Positions 7,103 through 13,306 of a stretch of 13,306 nt of DNA are shown here, one piece after another. The notes under the pieces were generated by a model. It saw only the letters and a program-made list of their open reading frames with translations. It had not been told where the DNA came from and ran no database searches. The first letter of the stretch is position 1. Each line of letters begins with the position of its first letter. Origin of the DNA: CAZBUK01 sp964495085 (GTDB lineage Bacteria > Bacteroidota > Ignavibacteria > T3Sed10-11); contig CAZBUK010000100.1 in NCBI GenBank assembly GCA_964495085.1, forward strand, positions 1 to 13,306, in the 5' to 3' direction. The translations under genes and the position numbers were made by a program.

Positions 7103-7936
7103 ATGGCAATAGCTTGGCTCAAGGTAAAAGAGTATTCGGATATTATCTACGAAAAGGCCGAAGGGATCGCAAAGATAACGATCAACCGGCCTGAGCGGCG
7201 AAATGCCTTTCGACCCGAGACCGTGACACAGATGTGCGATGCGTTCATGGATGCGCGTGAGGATTCGAAAATCGGAGTGGTACTGCTGACAGGTGCAGGT
7301 CCCGCACGCGACGGTAAGTACGCGTTTTGTTCGGGCGGCGATCAATCCATCCGGGGAGACGACGGGTACATCGGGAAGGACGGGGTTCCACGGTTGAATG
7401 TGCTCGATCTACAAAAACTGATTCGGAGCATACCCAAACCCGTCATAGCGCTCGTTGCGGGATATGCGATCGGCGGAGGACATGTTCTCCATGTCGTCTG
7501 CGACCTGACGATAGCGGCCGACAATGCCGTGTTCGGACAAACCGGTCCGCGAGTGGGAAGCTTCGATGGAGGATTCGGCTCCAGTTACCTCGCCCGGATC
7601 GTCGGACAGAAAAAGGCGCGGGAAATCTGGTACCTCTGCAGACAGTACGACGCACAGGAAGCCTACCGTATGGGATTGGTCAATCAGGTCGTTCCGGTAG
7701 CTCAGCTCGAAGAAGAGGGAATTGCCTGGGCAAAGGAAATCCTGGAGAAGAGTCCGCTCGCGATACGTCTGCTGAAGTCCGCATTCAACGCGGAACTGGA
7801 CGGCCAGGCGGGCATCCAGGAACTCGCAGGAAACGCGACTCTCTTATACTACATGAGCGAAGAGGCGCAGGAGGGAAGAGATGCATATGTGGAGAAACGT
7901 AAACCCGATTTCAGTAAATTTCCGAAACGCCCCTAG
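7103..7936 (+). CDS. menB: 1,4-dihydroxy-2-naphthoyl-CoA synthase
   Basis: A crotonase-fold enzyme that cyclises o-succinylbenzoyl-CoA to DHNA-CoA. The protein is 277 aa from the chosen start (E. coli 285). It tracks the E. coli enzyme closely, with residues shifted by eight: CSGGDQ (76-81), VAGYAIGGGH (118-127), QTGPRVGSFDGGFG (146-159) with Gly148, Ser153 and Asp155, and Tyr250 in LLYYMSEE. The Gly of QTG (E. coli Gly156) marks the bicarbonate-dependent type of MenB. The REIWYLCRQYDA and DGQAGIQELAGNAT segments and the PDFSKF tail are near-diagnostic. It is set apart from menH by a 67-nt gap with a hairpin and has the clearest ribosome-binding site of the operon. Confidence 0.97.
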   Translation: MAIAWLKVKEYSDIIYEKAEGIAKITINRPERRNAFRPETVTQMCDAFMDAREDSKIGVVLLTGAGPARDGKYAFCSGGDQSIRGDDGYIGKDGVPRLNVLDLQKLIRSIPKPVIALVAGYAIGGGHVLHVVCDLTIAADNAVFGQTGPRVGSFDGGFGSSYLARIVGQKKAREIWYLCRQYDAQEAYRMGLVNQVVPVAQLEEEGIAWAKEILEKSPLAIRLLKSAFNAELDGQAGIQELAGNATLLYYMSEEAQEGRDAYVEKRKPDFSKFPKRP

Positions 7937-7979
7937 CCGGTTATTTCCGAAAGCTACCTTCCGTTATCTATAACCGGAA
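7937..7979 (+). other. Competing hairpins between menB and menA
   Basis: ATAACCGG (7970-7977) can pair perfectly (8 bp) with CCGGTTAT directly after the menB stop (7937-7944, 25-nt loop). Alternatively it can join a local hairpin, TTCC+GTTA (7959-7966) with TAAC+GGAA (7972-7979) around a TCTA loop with one bulged C. The two folds exclude each other. The local one is followed by a T-rich ATTTCTTT (7980-7987), so it may act as a weak terminator or attenuator before menA. Confidence 0.45.
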
Positions 7980-8011
7980 ATTTCTTTCAGTCGACAAACC
8001 GAACCATATAC

Positions 8012-8896
8012 ATGAGTACCGTACCAAACTTCCGCGTGTGGCTGCTTGCCGCCCGACCCAAAACGCTCCCAGCCGCTTTTATGCCCGTCGCCGTCGGTAC
8101 CGGACTCACGGTCGGTCAGGGAACGTTTAGACCGCTCCCTGCCTTCGTTGCACTGCTCTGCGCGCTCCTTCTGCAGATCGGCTCCAATATGGCGAACGAT
8201 CTGTTCGATCATCTCTCGGGGGCCGATACAAAGGATCGAAAGGGACCGATGAGGGTTGTCGCAGCAGGTCTCGTAACCCCCGTTCAGATGAAAGTAGCGC
8301 TCGGTATCATATTCGGAGTCACTCTGATCCTGGGTCTCTATCTCATCGATATCGGCGGTATTCCCATTCTCATAATCGGATTGCTTTCTATCATGGCCGC
8401 TATTGCTTACACGGGAGGACCGTATCCCCTTGGCTATTACGGATGGGGGGATATAACGGCGTTCGTTTTTTTCGGATTTATCGGAACGATGGGTACATAT
8501 TATGTCCAGGCGCTTCAGATAACATGGGGTTCTTTCCTGGCATCGATACCGGTCGGCGCGCTGATCACAAATATTCTAATCGTCAATAACTATAGAGATT
8601 TCGAAACCGATCGAAGAGCTGGCAAGCATACCACCGTGGTCCTCTTCGGACGCAGGTTCGCGCGTATCCAATATTTCACTCTCCTGATCATAGCATACAT
8701 CGTACCCATCCTCTTTTGGTTTTTTCTCGGTACAAGCGCCTGGATTCTCCTGCCATTCTGCTCCTTCCCGCTTGCAGTTCGCCTCATTGCGATGATGAAC
8801 ACCCTGCAGGGCAGGGAATTGAACCTGGCTCTCGAACAAAGCGCGAAATTAACCGGTATCTTCGGAATATTGTTTTCGATCGGCCTGATGATATGA
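8012..8896 (+). CDS. menA: 1,4-dihydroxy-2-naphthoate polyprenyltransferase
   Basis: A UbiA-family integral membrane enzyme that attaches the polyprenyl chain to DHNA with loss of CO2, giving demethylmenaquinone. The 294-aa protein has about eight or nine hydrophobic spans. The N-terminal RPKTLPAAFMPV segment (15-26) is typical of MenA. The first Asp-rich motif is NDLFDHLSGADTKDR (62-76), and the second is NNYRDFETDRRAGKHT (192-207); these bind the prenyl diphosphate through magnesium. GGPYPLGYYGWGD (135-147) is also characteristic of MenA. No ribosome-binding site is obvious before the ATG. It is separated from menB by a 75-nt gap with competing hairpins. Its TGA overlaps the menC ATG (ATGA). 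Confidence 0.96.
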   Translation: MSTVPNFRVWLLAARPKTLPAAFMPVAVGTGLTVGQGTFRPLPAFVALLCALLLQIGSNMANDLFDHLSGADTKDRKGPMRVVAAGLVTPVQMKVALGIIFGVTLILGLYLIDIGGIPILIIGLLSIMAAIAYTGGPYPLGYYGWGDITAFVFFGFIGTMGTYYVQALQITWGSFLASIPVGALITNILIVNNYRDFETDRRAGKHTTVVLFGRRFARIQYFTLLIIAYIVPILFWFFLGTSAWILLPFCSFPLAVRLIAMMNTLQGRELNLALEQSAKLTGIFGILFSIGLMI

Positions 8897-9975
8897 GCTT
8901 TGCCGGTAAATCGATCATCCCCTATTCAATTCATCTCTCAACGCCCTTCCGGTCGTCAGGAAACCGGATCATGTCCCGCGAAGGGTTTTATGTGAAGATA
9001 TCCGATGGTACCGGATTATGGACTTCAGGCGATGCTGCACCGATGCCGGAAATCGGCACTGAAAGTCATGCCGTTTGTAGAAAAACACTGGACGACCTGG
9101 ATGAATTGCTCCCGGAATTCGATACCGATGCCGCGACCATCAGATCGATACACCGGTTATTCACCGGCATGGCGCAAAGCCCCGCGGCCCGGTTCGCCGC
9201 GGAGCAGGCTGCACTCACGCTCGTTGCGAAAAGAAGACAGCATACACTCCCCGGGTTGCTGAAACTCTCGCCGGCACAATTCGTACCGGTGAACGGTTTA
9301 GTGGGACTGTTGGAACCTGACGGTGCCGCCGAAGAAGCCCGCTTCTGGATTGATCGCGGATGCACCACCGTTAAACTGAAAGGAGGGCGGCCGGATTTCA
9401 GGGATGATCTTAAATGTCTCGAATCGGTACGGAAACTTTCCGATACTTTGAAAATCCGTATTGATGTGAACGGGACCTGGGATACGGCTACCGCGACGGA
9501 AGCGATCGGCGCTTTCGAGGATTTTAATCTCGAGTACATAGAACAACCGTTCCCCGTTGCAGACATTGATTCGTTGAAGAGGTTGAGAGAAACAACCGAC
9601 ATGAAATTCGCTCTCGACGAATCTGTGGTCTCCCTTGACGCGGCCGTGAAGCTCATCGAATCACGAATCGCAGATATCCTCATCGTTAAACCGGTTCTAT
9701 GCGGTGGAATCGTCGAATCGATGCGAATAATCTATGCGGCGGGAGAGCACAACATCCCCGTGGTAGTCTCGTCAGTATTTGAAAGTTTGGTCGGATGGTC
9801 GGCGGTGTGCATGCTCGCTGCCTCGGCAGGAGATGCATACGCGCATGGATTGGCGCCGCTCCTCTTCATGACCGGACAGTATGAAGATGCCCCGTTCGAA
9901 TTTTCGAACGGCGGTGTGCGTTTGCAGGATCAATGTGACTTTATATTCGATCCCCGGATAGCATATGACGGGTAA
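8893..9975 (+). CDS. menC: o-Succinylbenzoate synthase
   Basis: An enolase-superfamily enzyme that dehydrates SHCHC to o-succinylbenzoate. The protein is 360 aa. The capping domain is about 1-120, with AQSPAARFAAEQAAL before it joins the barrel. The barrel holds the expected residues: VKLKGG with Lys161 and Lys163 (catalytic KxK), Asp191 in RIDVNGTW, Glu217 in YIEQP, Asp242 in ALDES (three metal ligands), and Lys266 in ILIVKP. The open frame runs upstream into menA to 8716. The ATG at 8893 was chosen because it makes an ATGA overlap with the menA stop and gives a normal family length. Its end overlaps the menE start by 11 bases. Confidence 0.94.
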   Translation: MSFAGKSIIPYSIHLSTPFRSSGNRIMSREGFYVKISDGTGLWTSGDAAPMPEIGTESHAVCRKTLDDLDELLPEFDTDAATIRSIHRLFTGMAQSPAARFAAEQAALTLVAKRRQHTLPGLLKLSPAQFVPVNGLVGLLEPDGAAEEARFWIDRGCTTVKLKGGRPDFRDDLKCLESVRKLSDTLKIRIDVNGTWDTATATEAIGAFEDFNLEYIEQPFPVADIDSLKRLRETTDMKFALDESVVSLDAAVKLIESRIADILIVKPVLCGGIVESMRIIYAAGEHNIPVVVSSVFESLVGWSAVCMLAASAGDAYAHGLAPLLFMTGQYEDAPFEFSNGGVRLQDQCDFIFDPRIAYDG

Positions 9976-11434
9976 TCTCGACTGGCTCGGTATTCAAGCC
10001 CGGATCAATCCGGAGGCGCCGGCACTCCTCACACGGAACGGTGCAGTAAGTTTCAAAGAGCTCAGCATCAGCACGGGGATAATTTCGGCAAATCTTGCCC
10101 GTCTCGGAGTAACCCGGAAATCGCGCGTAGCCGTCTATACCGTCGCCTCTCCGGATATTGCTATTATCTTTCACTCTCTGCTTCGATTCGGCATTACCGC
10201 CGTCCCGTTAAACATCCGTCTTACTCCCGGAGAACTCATATCGCAGATTAGATTCTCCGGCTGCACGCACGTCATTGTGCCGGATAAATCATCAGCGAAA
10301 TTACTTTCATCCGGAACGGCTGAAGTTGTACCGTTGTCGAATGTACTCAGCTTAAACGAAGCGGGAAAACAACCCGAAGAGAAGAAGAGGCGGTCGGATA
10401 CCGCTCTGATCATGTTTACGTCCGGTACGTCGGGGGAGCCGAGGGCTGTCGAGCTCTCGTACGGTAATTTCCTTTACAGTGCCATCGGCTCATTTCTGCG
10501 GCTCTCGATTACCGGCAAGGATTCATGGATGCTCAGCCTGCCGATGTATCACATCGGGGGATATTCGATCCTCACACGCTGTCTGATATACGGTATCCCG
10601 GCGGCTTTAACCGAATCGCTGGATACTACCGGGATCGAGTCAGCTCTCTCCGATTTCGATCCGACAATCGTCTCCCTGGTGCCGACGATGCTTTCCCGTC
10701 TGGTGCGGAATCGGATTATGCCGAACCGTTCACACAGGATTCTCCTTCTCGGAGGAGGACCGATACACAACTCCCTCATCCGGGATGCGCGTAGTATGGG
10801 TTGGAAGACCGTTCCAACCTATGGTGCGACCGAAACCTGTTCACAGGCGGCAACAGCTCATCCCGGAGCGGAACCGGAAAATGCGGGAGGAGAACCTTTG
10901 CCGTTCGTTCAGATCTCAATTGTGGACAATGCCGGCAGACCACTACCGCGGGGCGATTCGGGTGAGATCGTTATATCAGGACCCATAGTCTCGAAAGGAT
11001 ATCTGAATAACGATGATCTTAATTCAAATCGTTTCTCCGGCGATTCGTTCAGGTCGGGAGACCTGGGCTACCTCGATGAGGGGGGGAGACTCCACGTCGC
11101 TTCGCGTCGAACGGACTTGATCATTTCAGGAGGGGAGAATATAGATCCTTATGAGGTGGAAACAGTTCTCCGGAATCACCCGATGCTGGATGATGTATGT
11201 GTATTTCCTCTGGAAGATGAGGAGTGGGGACAGTCGGTCGGAGCTGCTGTCATGCTCCGGAATGATGCAGGGTATTCTCATGAGGAAGCAACTCAGTTGC
11301 TCGATTCGTATGCACGCGAGCATCTGGCTTCCTATAAAATTCCATCCCGGTATTTTTTATTGGATAGTTTCCCTTACCTGGGGTCCGGAAAGCCCGACCG
11401 GCGGGCAATCGTCATGAAATGTAATTCCGCTTAA
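9965..11434 (+). CDS. menE: o-Succinylbenzoate-CoA ligase
   Basis: An acyl-adenylate-forming enzyme that activates o-succinylbenzoate with ATP and CoA to OSB-CoA, the MenB substrate. The 489-aa protein carries the ANL-family motifs in order: phosphate loop MFTSGTSGEPR (150-160), SLPMYHIGGY (191-200), TYGATETCSQ (285-294), RSGDLGYLDEGG (363-374; Asp367 contacts ribose), RRTDLIISGGENIDPYEVE (381-399), and C-terminal GSGKPDRR with the adenylation lysine Lys476. In the phosphate loop the usual KPKG is EPRA, a variation at positions that also vary in other MenE proteins. The start overlaps menC by 11 bases, and no strong ribosome-binding site is visible. Its stop overlaps by four bases the stop of the convergent thioesterase gene. 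Confidence 0.94.
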   Translation: MTGNLDWLGIQARINPEAPALLTRNGAVSFKELSISTGIISANLARLGVTRKSRVAVYTVASPDIAIIFHSLLRFGITAVPLNIRLTPGELISQIRFSGCTHVIVPDKSSAKLLSSGTAEVVPLSNVLSLNEAGKQPEEKKRRSDTALIMFTSGTSGEPRAVELSYGNFLYSAIGSFLRLSITGKDSWMLSLPMYHIGGYSILTRCLIYGIPAALTESLDTTGIESALSDFDPTIVSLVPTMLSRLVRNRIMPNRSHRILLLGGGPIHNSLIRDARSMGWKTVPTYGATETCSQAATAHPGAEPENAGGEPLPFVQISIVDNAGRPLPRGDSGEIVISGPIVSKGYLNNDDLNSNRFSGDSFRSGDLGYLDEGGRLHVASRRTDLIISGGENIDPYEVETVLRNHPMLDDVCVFPLEDEEWGQSVGAAVMLRNDAGYSHEEATQLLDSYAREHLASYKIPSRYFLLDSFPYLGSGKPDRRAIVMKCNSA

Positions 11435-11829
11435 ATTTCGCCGAATGCCTTTTTCCAGCTATCTGGCAACGCTACTTTTTTTCCCAATTTCCTATCTATG
11501 CATACGTGAATCGTTGTGGCACGTGCTGCGGTTTCGCCGTCTGCGTTGAGAACATCGTATTCTATTTGGAATGAAGTCCCGCCGATCTTCCCGAATGAGA
11601 GGCGTATTTCAACCTCGTCACCCGGCTGCAGCGGCTTATTGTAATCGGCGGTGCAGTGTACGATGGGCAGGGCATATGATGGATGGTTGAAAATATCCGG
11701 AACCAGCGGTGCGAGCGACCGGACTGCCGATTCATAGACATCATGGCAAATGGCGAATATGTTTGCATAAAAAAGAACCCCCGCCGGATCCGCATCGGAA
11801 AATCGGATCGATCTGCGCACGCTGTACAT
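11431..11829 (-). CDS. Hotdog-fold thioesterase, probable DHNA-CoA thioesterase
   Basis: This 132-aa protein of the 4-hydroxybenzoyl-CoA thioesterase family has RFSDADPAGVLFYANIF at 9-25. Asp14 in DPAG aligns with the catalytic Asp17 of the Pseudomonas 4-hydroxybenzoyl-CoA thioesterase. The rest follows the single-hotdog pattern, with HCTADYNKPLQPGDEVEI forming the central strands. In this context the likely substrate is 1,4-dihydroxy-2-naphthoyl-CoA, giving the free DHNA that MenA uses, so the gene would supply the one hydrolysis step missing from the men operon. That assignment rests on position; the fold alone also fits other acyl-CoAs. It starts 2 nt after the upstream lipoprotein gene and is probably cotranscribed with it. 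Its stop overlaps the convergent menE stop by four bases. A MenI-type role is likely but no symbol is assigned. Confidence 0.8.
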   Translation of the reverse strand: MYSVRRSIRFSDADPAGVLFYANIFAICHDVYESAVRSLAPLVPDIFNHPSYALPIVHCTADYNKPLQPGDEVEIRLSFGKIGGTSFQIEYDVLNADGETAARATTIHVCIDRKLGKKVALPDSWKKAFGEI

Positions 11830-11831
11830 AA

Positions 11832-13136
11832 TCAGATCACCTTCCGTAAGTGAAATGTTGCATTGATTGGTTCGCCGTCCCGAATAACGGTCAAATCGAT
11901 TCTGCGGCCGTCTCTCTCGAGCAACAGATCGACGATCTTCGCTAACGATAGATCGACGGCGCGAATTCCGTTAATGTTGTATATCTGATCCCCCACCTCA
12001 AGCCCCGCTTCCGACGCGGGGGAATTTTCCCGGATATGCGAGATGATGAATATAGGGAGATCCGGGACTGGTGCATTGATCTCGATGCCGCTCATATTGT
12101 ACCGGAACGGCGCATCAATGTTTCTGTTTGGAATAAGGGTTAACATACGGTTCGGATAATCGATGATCACGTCGAATCGCCTGAGAATCTCCGATCCGAT
12201 GCTTCCATGCCGGGATTCGAGTTTCGCAACATACCCGACGGACGTGGTATCCGGAAACGATACGATCGGTTCGTCGAAGATGAACGGACCCAGCCGTATT
12301 CGTTTTATTCTGGAGATCTTTCCGAAAATATCGCCGCTCAACCCCTTCCCGAGAAAGGCTTCTATGTATTTGTCCGGTACACGGATGGAAGGGTCGGACT
12401 CGGGATGCAGCCATAAGCCGAAACTCGCGCCGGTGTCGACCAGGAGGCGAACAGCTGTCTCGGTTGTATCGTCTATCTCCACGGATGCGGAAATATATGC
12501 TTTGTTGTTCGAGATATCGAGCGGAAACATCGCCGCATTTCTTCTCGAAAGTCCGCTGTAATTATATCGATAGTGTTTCGGATTATGAAATACGATATTC
12601 TGCCTCAGGTATCTGATCTCGATGATTGTGTCTTTGAAGAGCTCGTATCCGATGATCCCGTGAATTCTTCGCCCCATGCTCTGCGAGAGATGGAATATAT
12701 CCTGCAGGAGGACATAAACGGTGTGCTCCATCCCATATAAACCTGCGACTCTGACGTTGTTGCCGGGTGAATGGAGCGCCTCGAGCGGCTCACCTACGCC
12801 GAGTCCCCGCAAAACAACACGGCCGGCATAATTCAAAGAAATCGTATCGCCGATAGACAATTCCGAGATGAGTGTCGTATTCAAGCCGGTATCGAGAATG
12901 ACATGCAGCGAGTCGGACTCGTTGATGTGAATCGGGATAATTATCACATTATTGATGAACTGAAAGGGAATCCATGTGGATTTCTGCGACTCACGTATAA
13001 AGTGAAACCGGCCGTCCTTAAAACGATCTTCGGGGGGAATAGGGGACGGTTTGAAGGAACATCCTGAAGAAAGCATGATCAGAATGCATAAGAAGGCTAG
13101 ACGTACACCGCTCTGAAATTGGATGCCTGTACTCAT
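11832..13136 (-). CDS. Lipoprotein with two retropepsin-like aspartyl domains and a PDZ domain
   Basis: This 434-aa envelope protein has a signal sequence ending in LSSGC (Cys26, probable lipidation). The first aspartyl-protease-like domain has ILDTGLNTT (80-88) and a GIIGYELFKD flap-like block (160-169). The second has LVDTGASFG (232-240) and GSIGSEILRRFDVIIDY (311-327). Two DTG sites in one chain could form a pseudo-dimeric active site as in pepsin-like enzymes. A C-terminal PDZ domain (about 345-433, with SPASEAGLEVGDQIYNINGI) probably binds peptide ends. Such proteins are widespread in Bacteroidota-like bacteria but their substrates are mostly unknown. The domain layout suggests periplasmic or outer-membrane peptide processing. 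It is the first gene of a unit with the thioesterase, 2 nt apart. No clear ribosome-binding site or promoter was identified. Confidence 0.85.
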   Translation of the reverse strand: MSTGIQFQSGVRLAFLCILIMLSSGCSFKPSPIPPEDRFKDGRFHFIRESQKSTWIPFQFINNVIIIPIHINESDSLHVILDTGLNTTLISELSIGDTISLNYAGRVVLRGLGVGEPLEALHSPGNNVRVAGLYGMEHTVYVLLQDIFHLSQSMGRRIHGIIGYELFKDTIIEIRYLRQNIVFHNPKHYRYNYSGLSRRNAAMFPLDISNNKAYISASVEIDDTTETAVRLLVDTGASFGLWLHPESDPSIRVPDKYIEAFLGKGLSGDIFGKISRIKRIRLGPFIFDEPIVSFPDTTSVGYVAKLESRHGSIGSEILRRFDVIIDYPNRMLTLIPNRNIDAPFRYNMSGIEINAPVPDLPIFIISHIRENSPASEAGLEVGDQIYNINGIRAVDLSLAKIVDLLLERDGRRIDLTVIRDGEPINATFHLRKVI

Positions 13137-13219
13137 AAGAAGATTACTTGAGTTCCGATCAGCCGCCTATCTGATACCGGCATAAACGGCGGACATAGGT
13201 GTATTTTATTGAACGTTTA

Positions 13220-13285
13220 CACATCTGGCCAAAATAAAATATAAAGAATTATGAATGATTCAGGTCCACCAAGCCGAAATCGTCG
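13220..13285 (-). repeat. Right copy of the 66-bp inverted repeat
   Basis: This is the reverse complement of bases 1-66, with 62 of 66 identical. Identity is complete in the outer 34 bases (13252-13285) and weaker toward the inside. The region continues outward with a G-rich stretch to the window end. Read outward, an ATG at 13251 opens a frame that begins MNDSGPPSRNRRGC and stays open to the end; the left copy has TTG in its place. Read inward, the repeat could instead be the end of a gene followed by an AT-rich tail. The stretch between it and the gene at 13136 shows no other clear element. Confidence 0.85.
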
Positions 13286-13306
13286 GGGTTGTGGGGTGGA
13301 GACGAT

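Noticed and set aside
8716..8892. N-terminal extension of menC into menA
   Set aside because: It overlaps the conserved end of menA, and the ATG at 8893 gives an ATGA junction and normal MenC length.
9066..9683. 205-aa antisense frame in menC
   Set aside because: Serine-rich mirror of a conserved barrel gene; no domain recognised.
12771..13067. 98-aa forward frame opposite the aspartyl-protease lipoprotein
   Set aside because: It mirrors the first DTG domain and signal region and has no independent support.
13255..13270. GGTCCACCA inside the repeat as a tRNA 3' end
   Set aside because: The flanking bases are AT-rich and cannot form a T-arm or acceptor stem, so no tRNA is supported.
1..13306. 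CRISPR arrays, tandem repeats, toxin-antitoxin or defence genes
   Set aside because: No regularly spaced repeats, and no genes of these families, were seen on either strand.

Overview
The window is a bacterial chromosomal segment of roughly 50% GC (judged by eye). It encodes almost the whole pathway from chorismate to demethylmenaquinone, and a small envelope-signalling operon lies next to it. The ECF sigma / anti-sigma / DUF4252 gene set, the lipoproteins and the men gene order suggest the Bacteroidota-like (FCB) superphylum, for example Balneolota, Rhodothermota or a relative. The phylum cannot be settled from this sequence alone.

Layout: (1) 1-144, a non-coding edge that starts inside a 66-bp repeat. 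(2) 145-717 (+), a divergent YhbS-like GNAT protein. (3) 714-2825 (-), a four-gene operon transcribed sigma factor, anti-sigma-like membrane protein, secreted DUF4252 protein, DUF4252-type lipoprotein. (4) 2826-3008, a divergent control region with a housekeeping-type promoter, an ECF-type promoter and a 7-bp dyad in front of the sigma gene. (5) 3009-11434 (+), menF-menD-menH-menB-menA-menC-menE. Most junctions are GTGA/ATGA or short overlaps. There are two hairpin-bearing gaps, before and after menB. (6) 11431-13136 (-), a two-gene unit of a lipoprotein with two retropepsin-like domains and a PDZ domain, followed 2 nt later by a hotdog thioesterase that fits DHNA-CoA thioesterase. (7) 13137-13306, a non-coding edge with the second, inverted copy of the 66-bp repeat.

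Together the genes convert chorismate to isochorismate (MenF), SEPHCHC (MenD), SHCHC (MenH), o-succinylbenzoate (MenC), OSB-CoA (MenE), DHNA-CoA (MenB), DHNA (the convergent thioesterase) and demethylmenaquinone (MenA). Only the final C-methyltransferase (MenG/UbiE) is absent from the window. Catalytic residues are intact in every men gene.

The men pathway is well known and I see no clearly undescribed system. The parts most worth a second look are the 66-bp inverted repeat bracketing the whole segment, the dual promoter and dyad of the sigma operon, the mutually exclusive hairpins between menB and menA, and the pairing of a PDZ/aspartyl-protease lipoprotein with the thioesterase.
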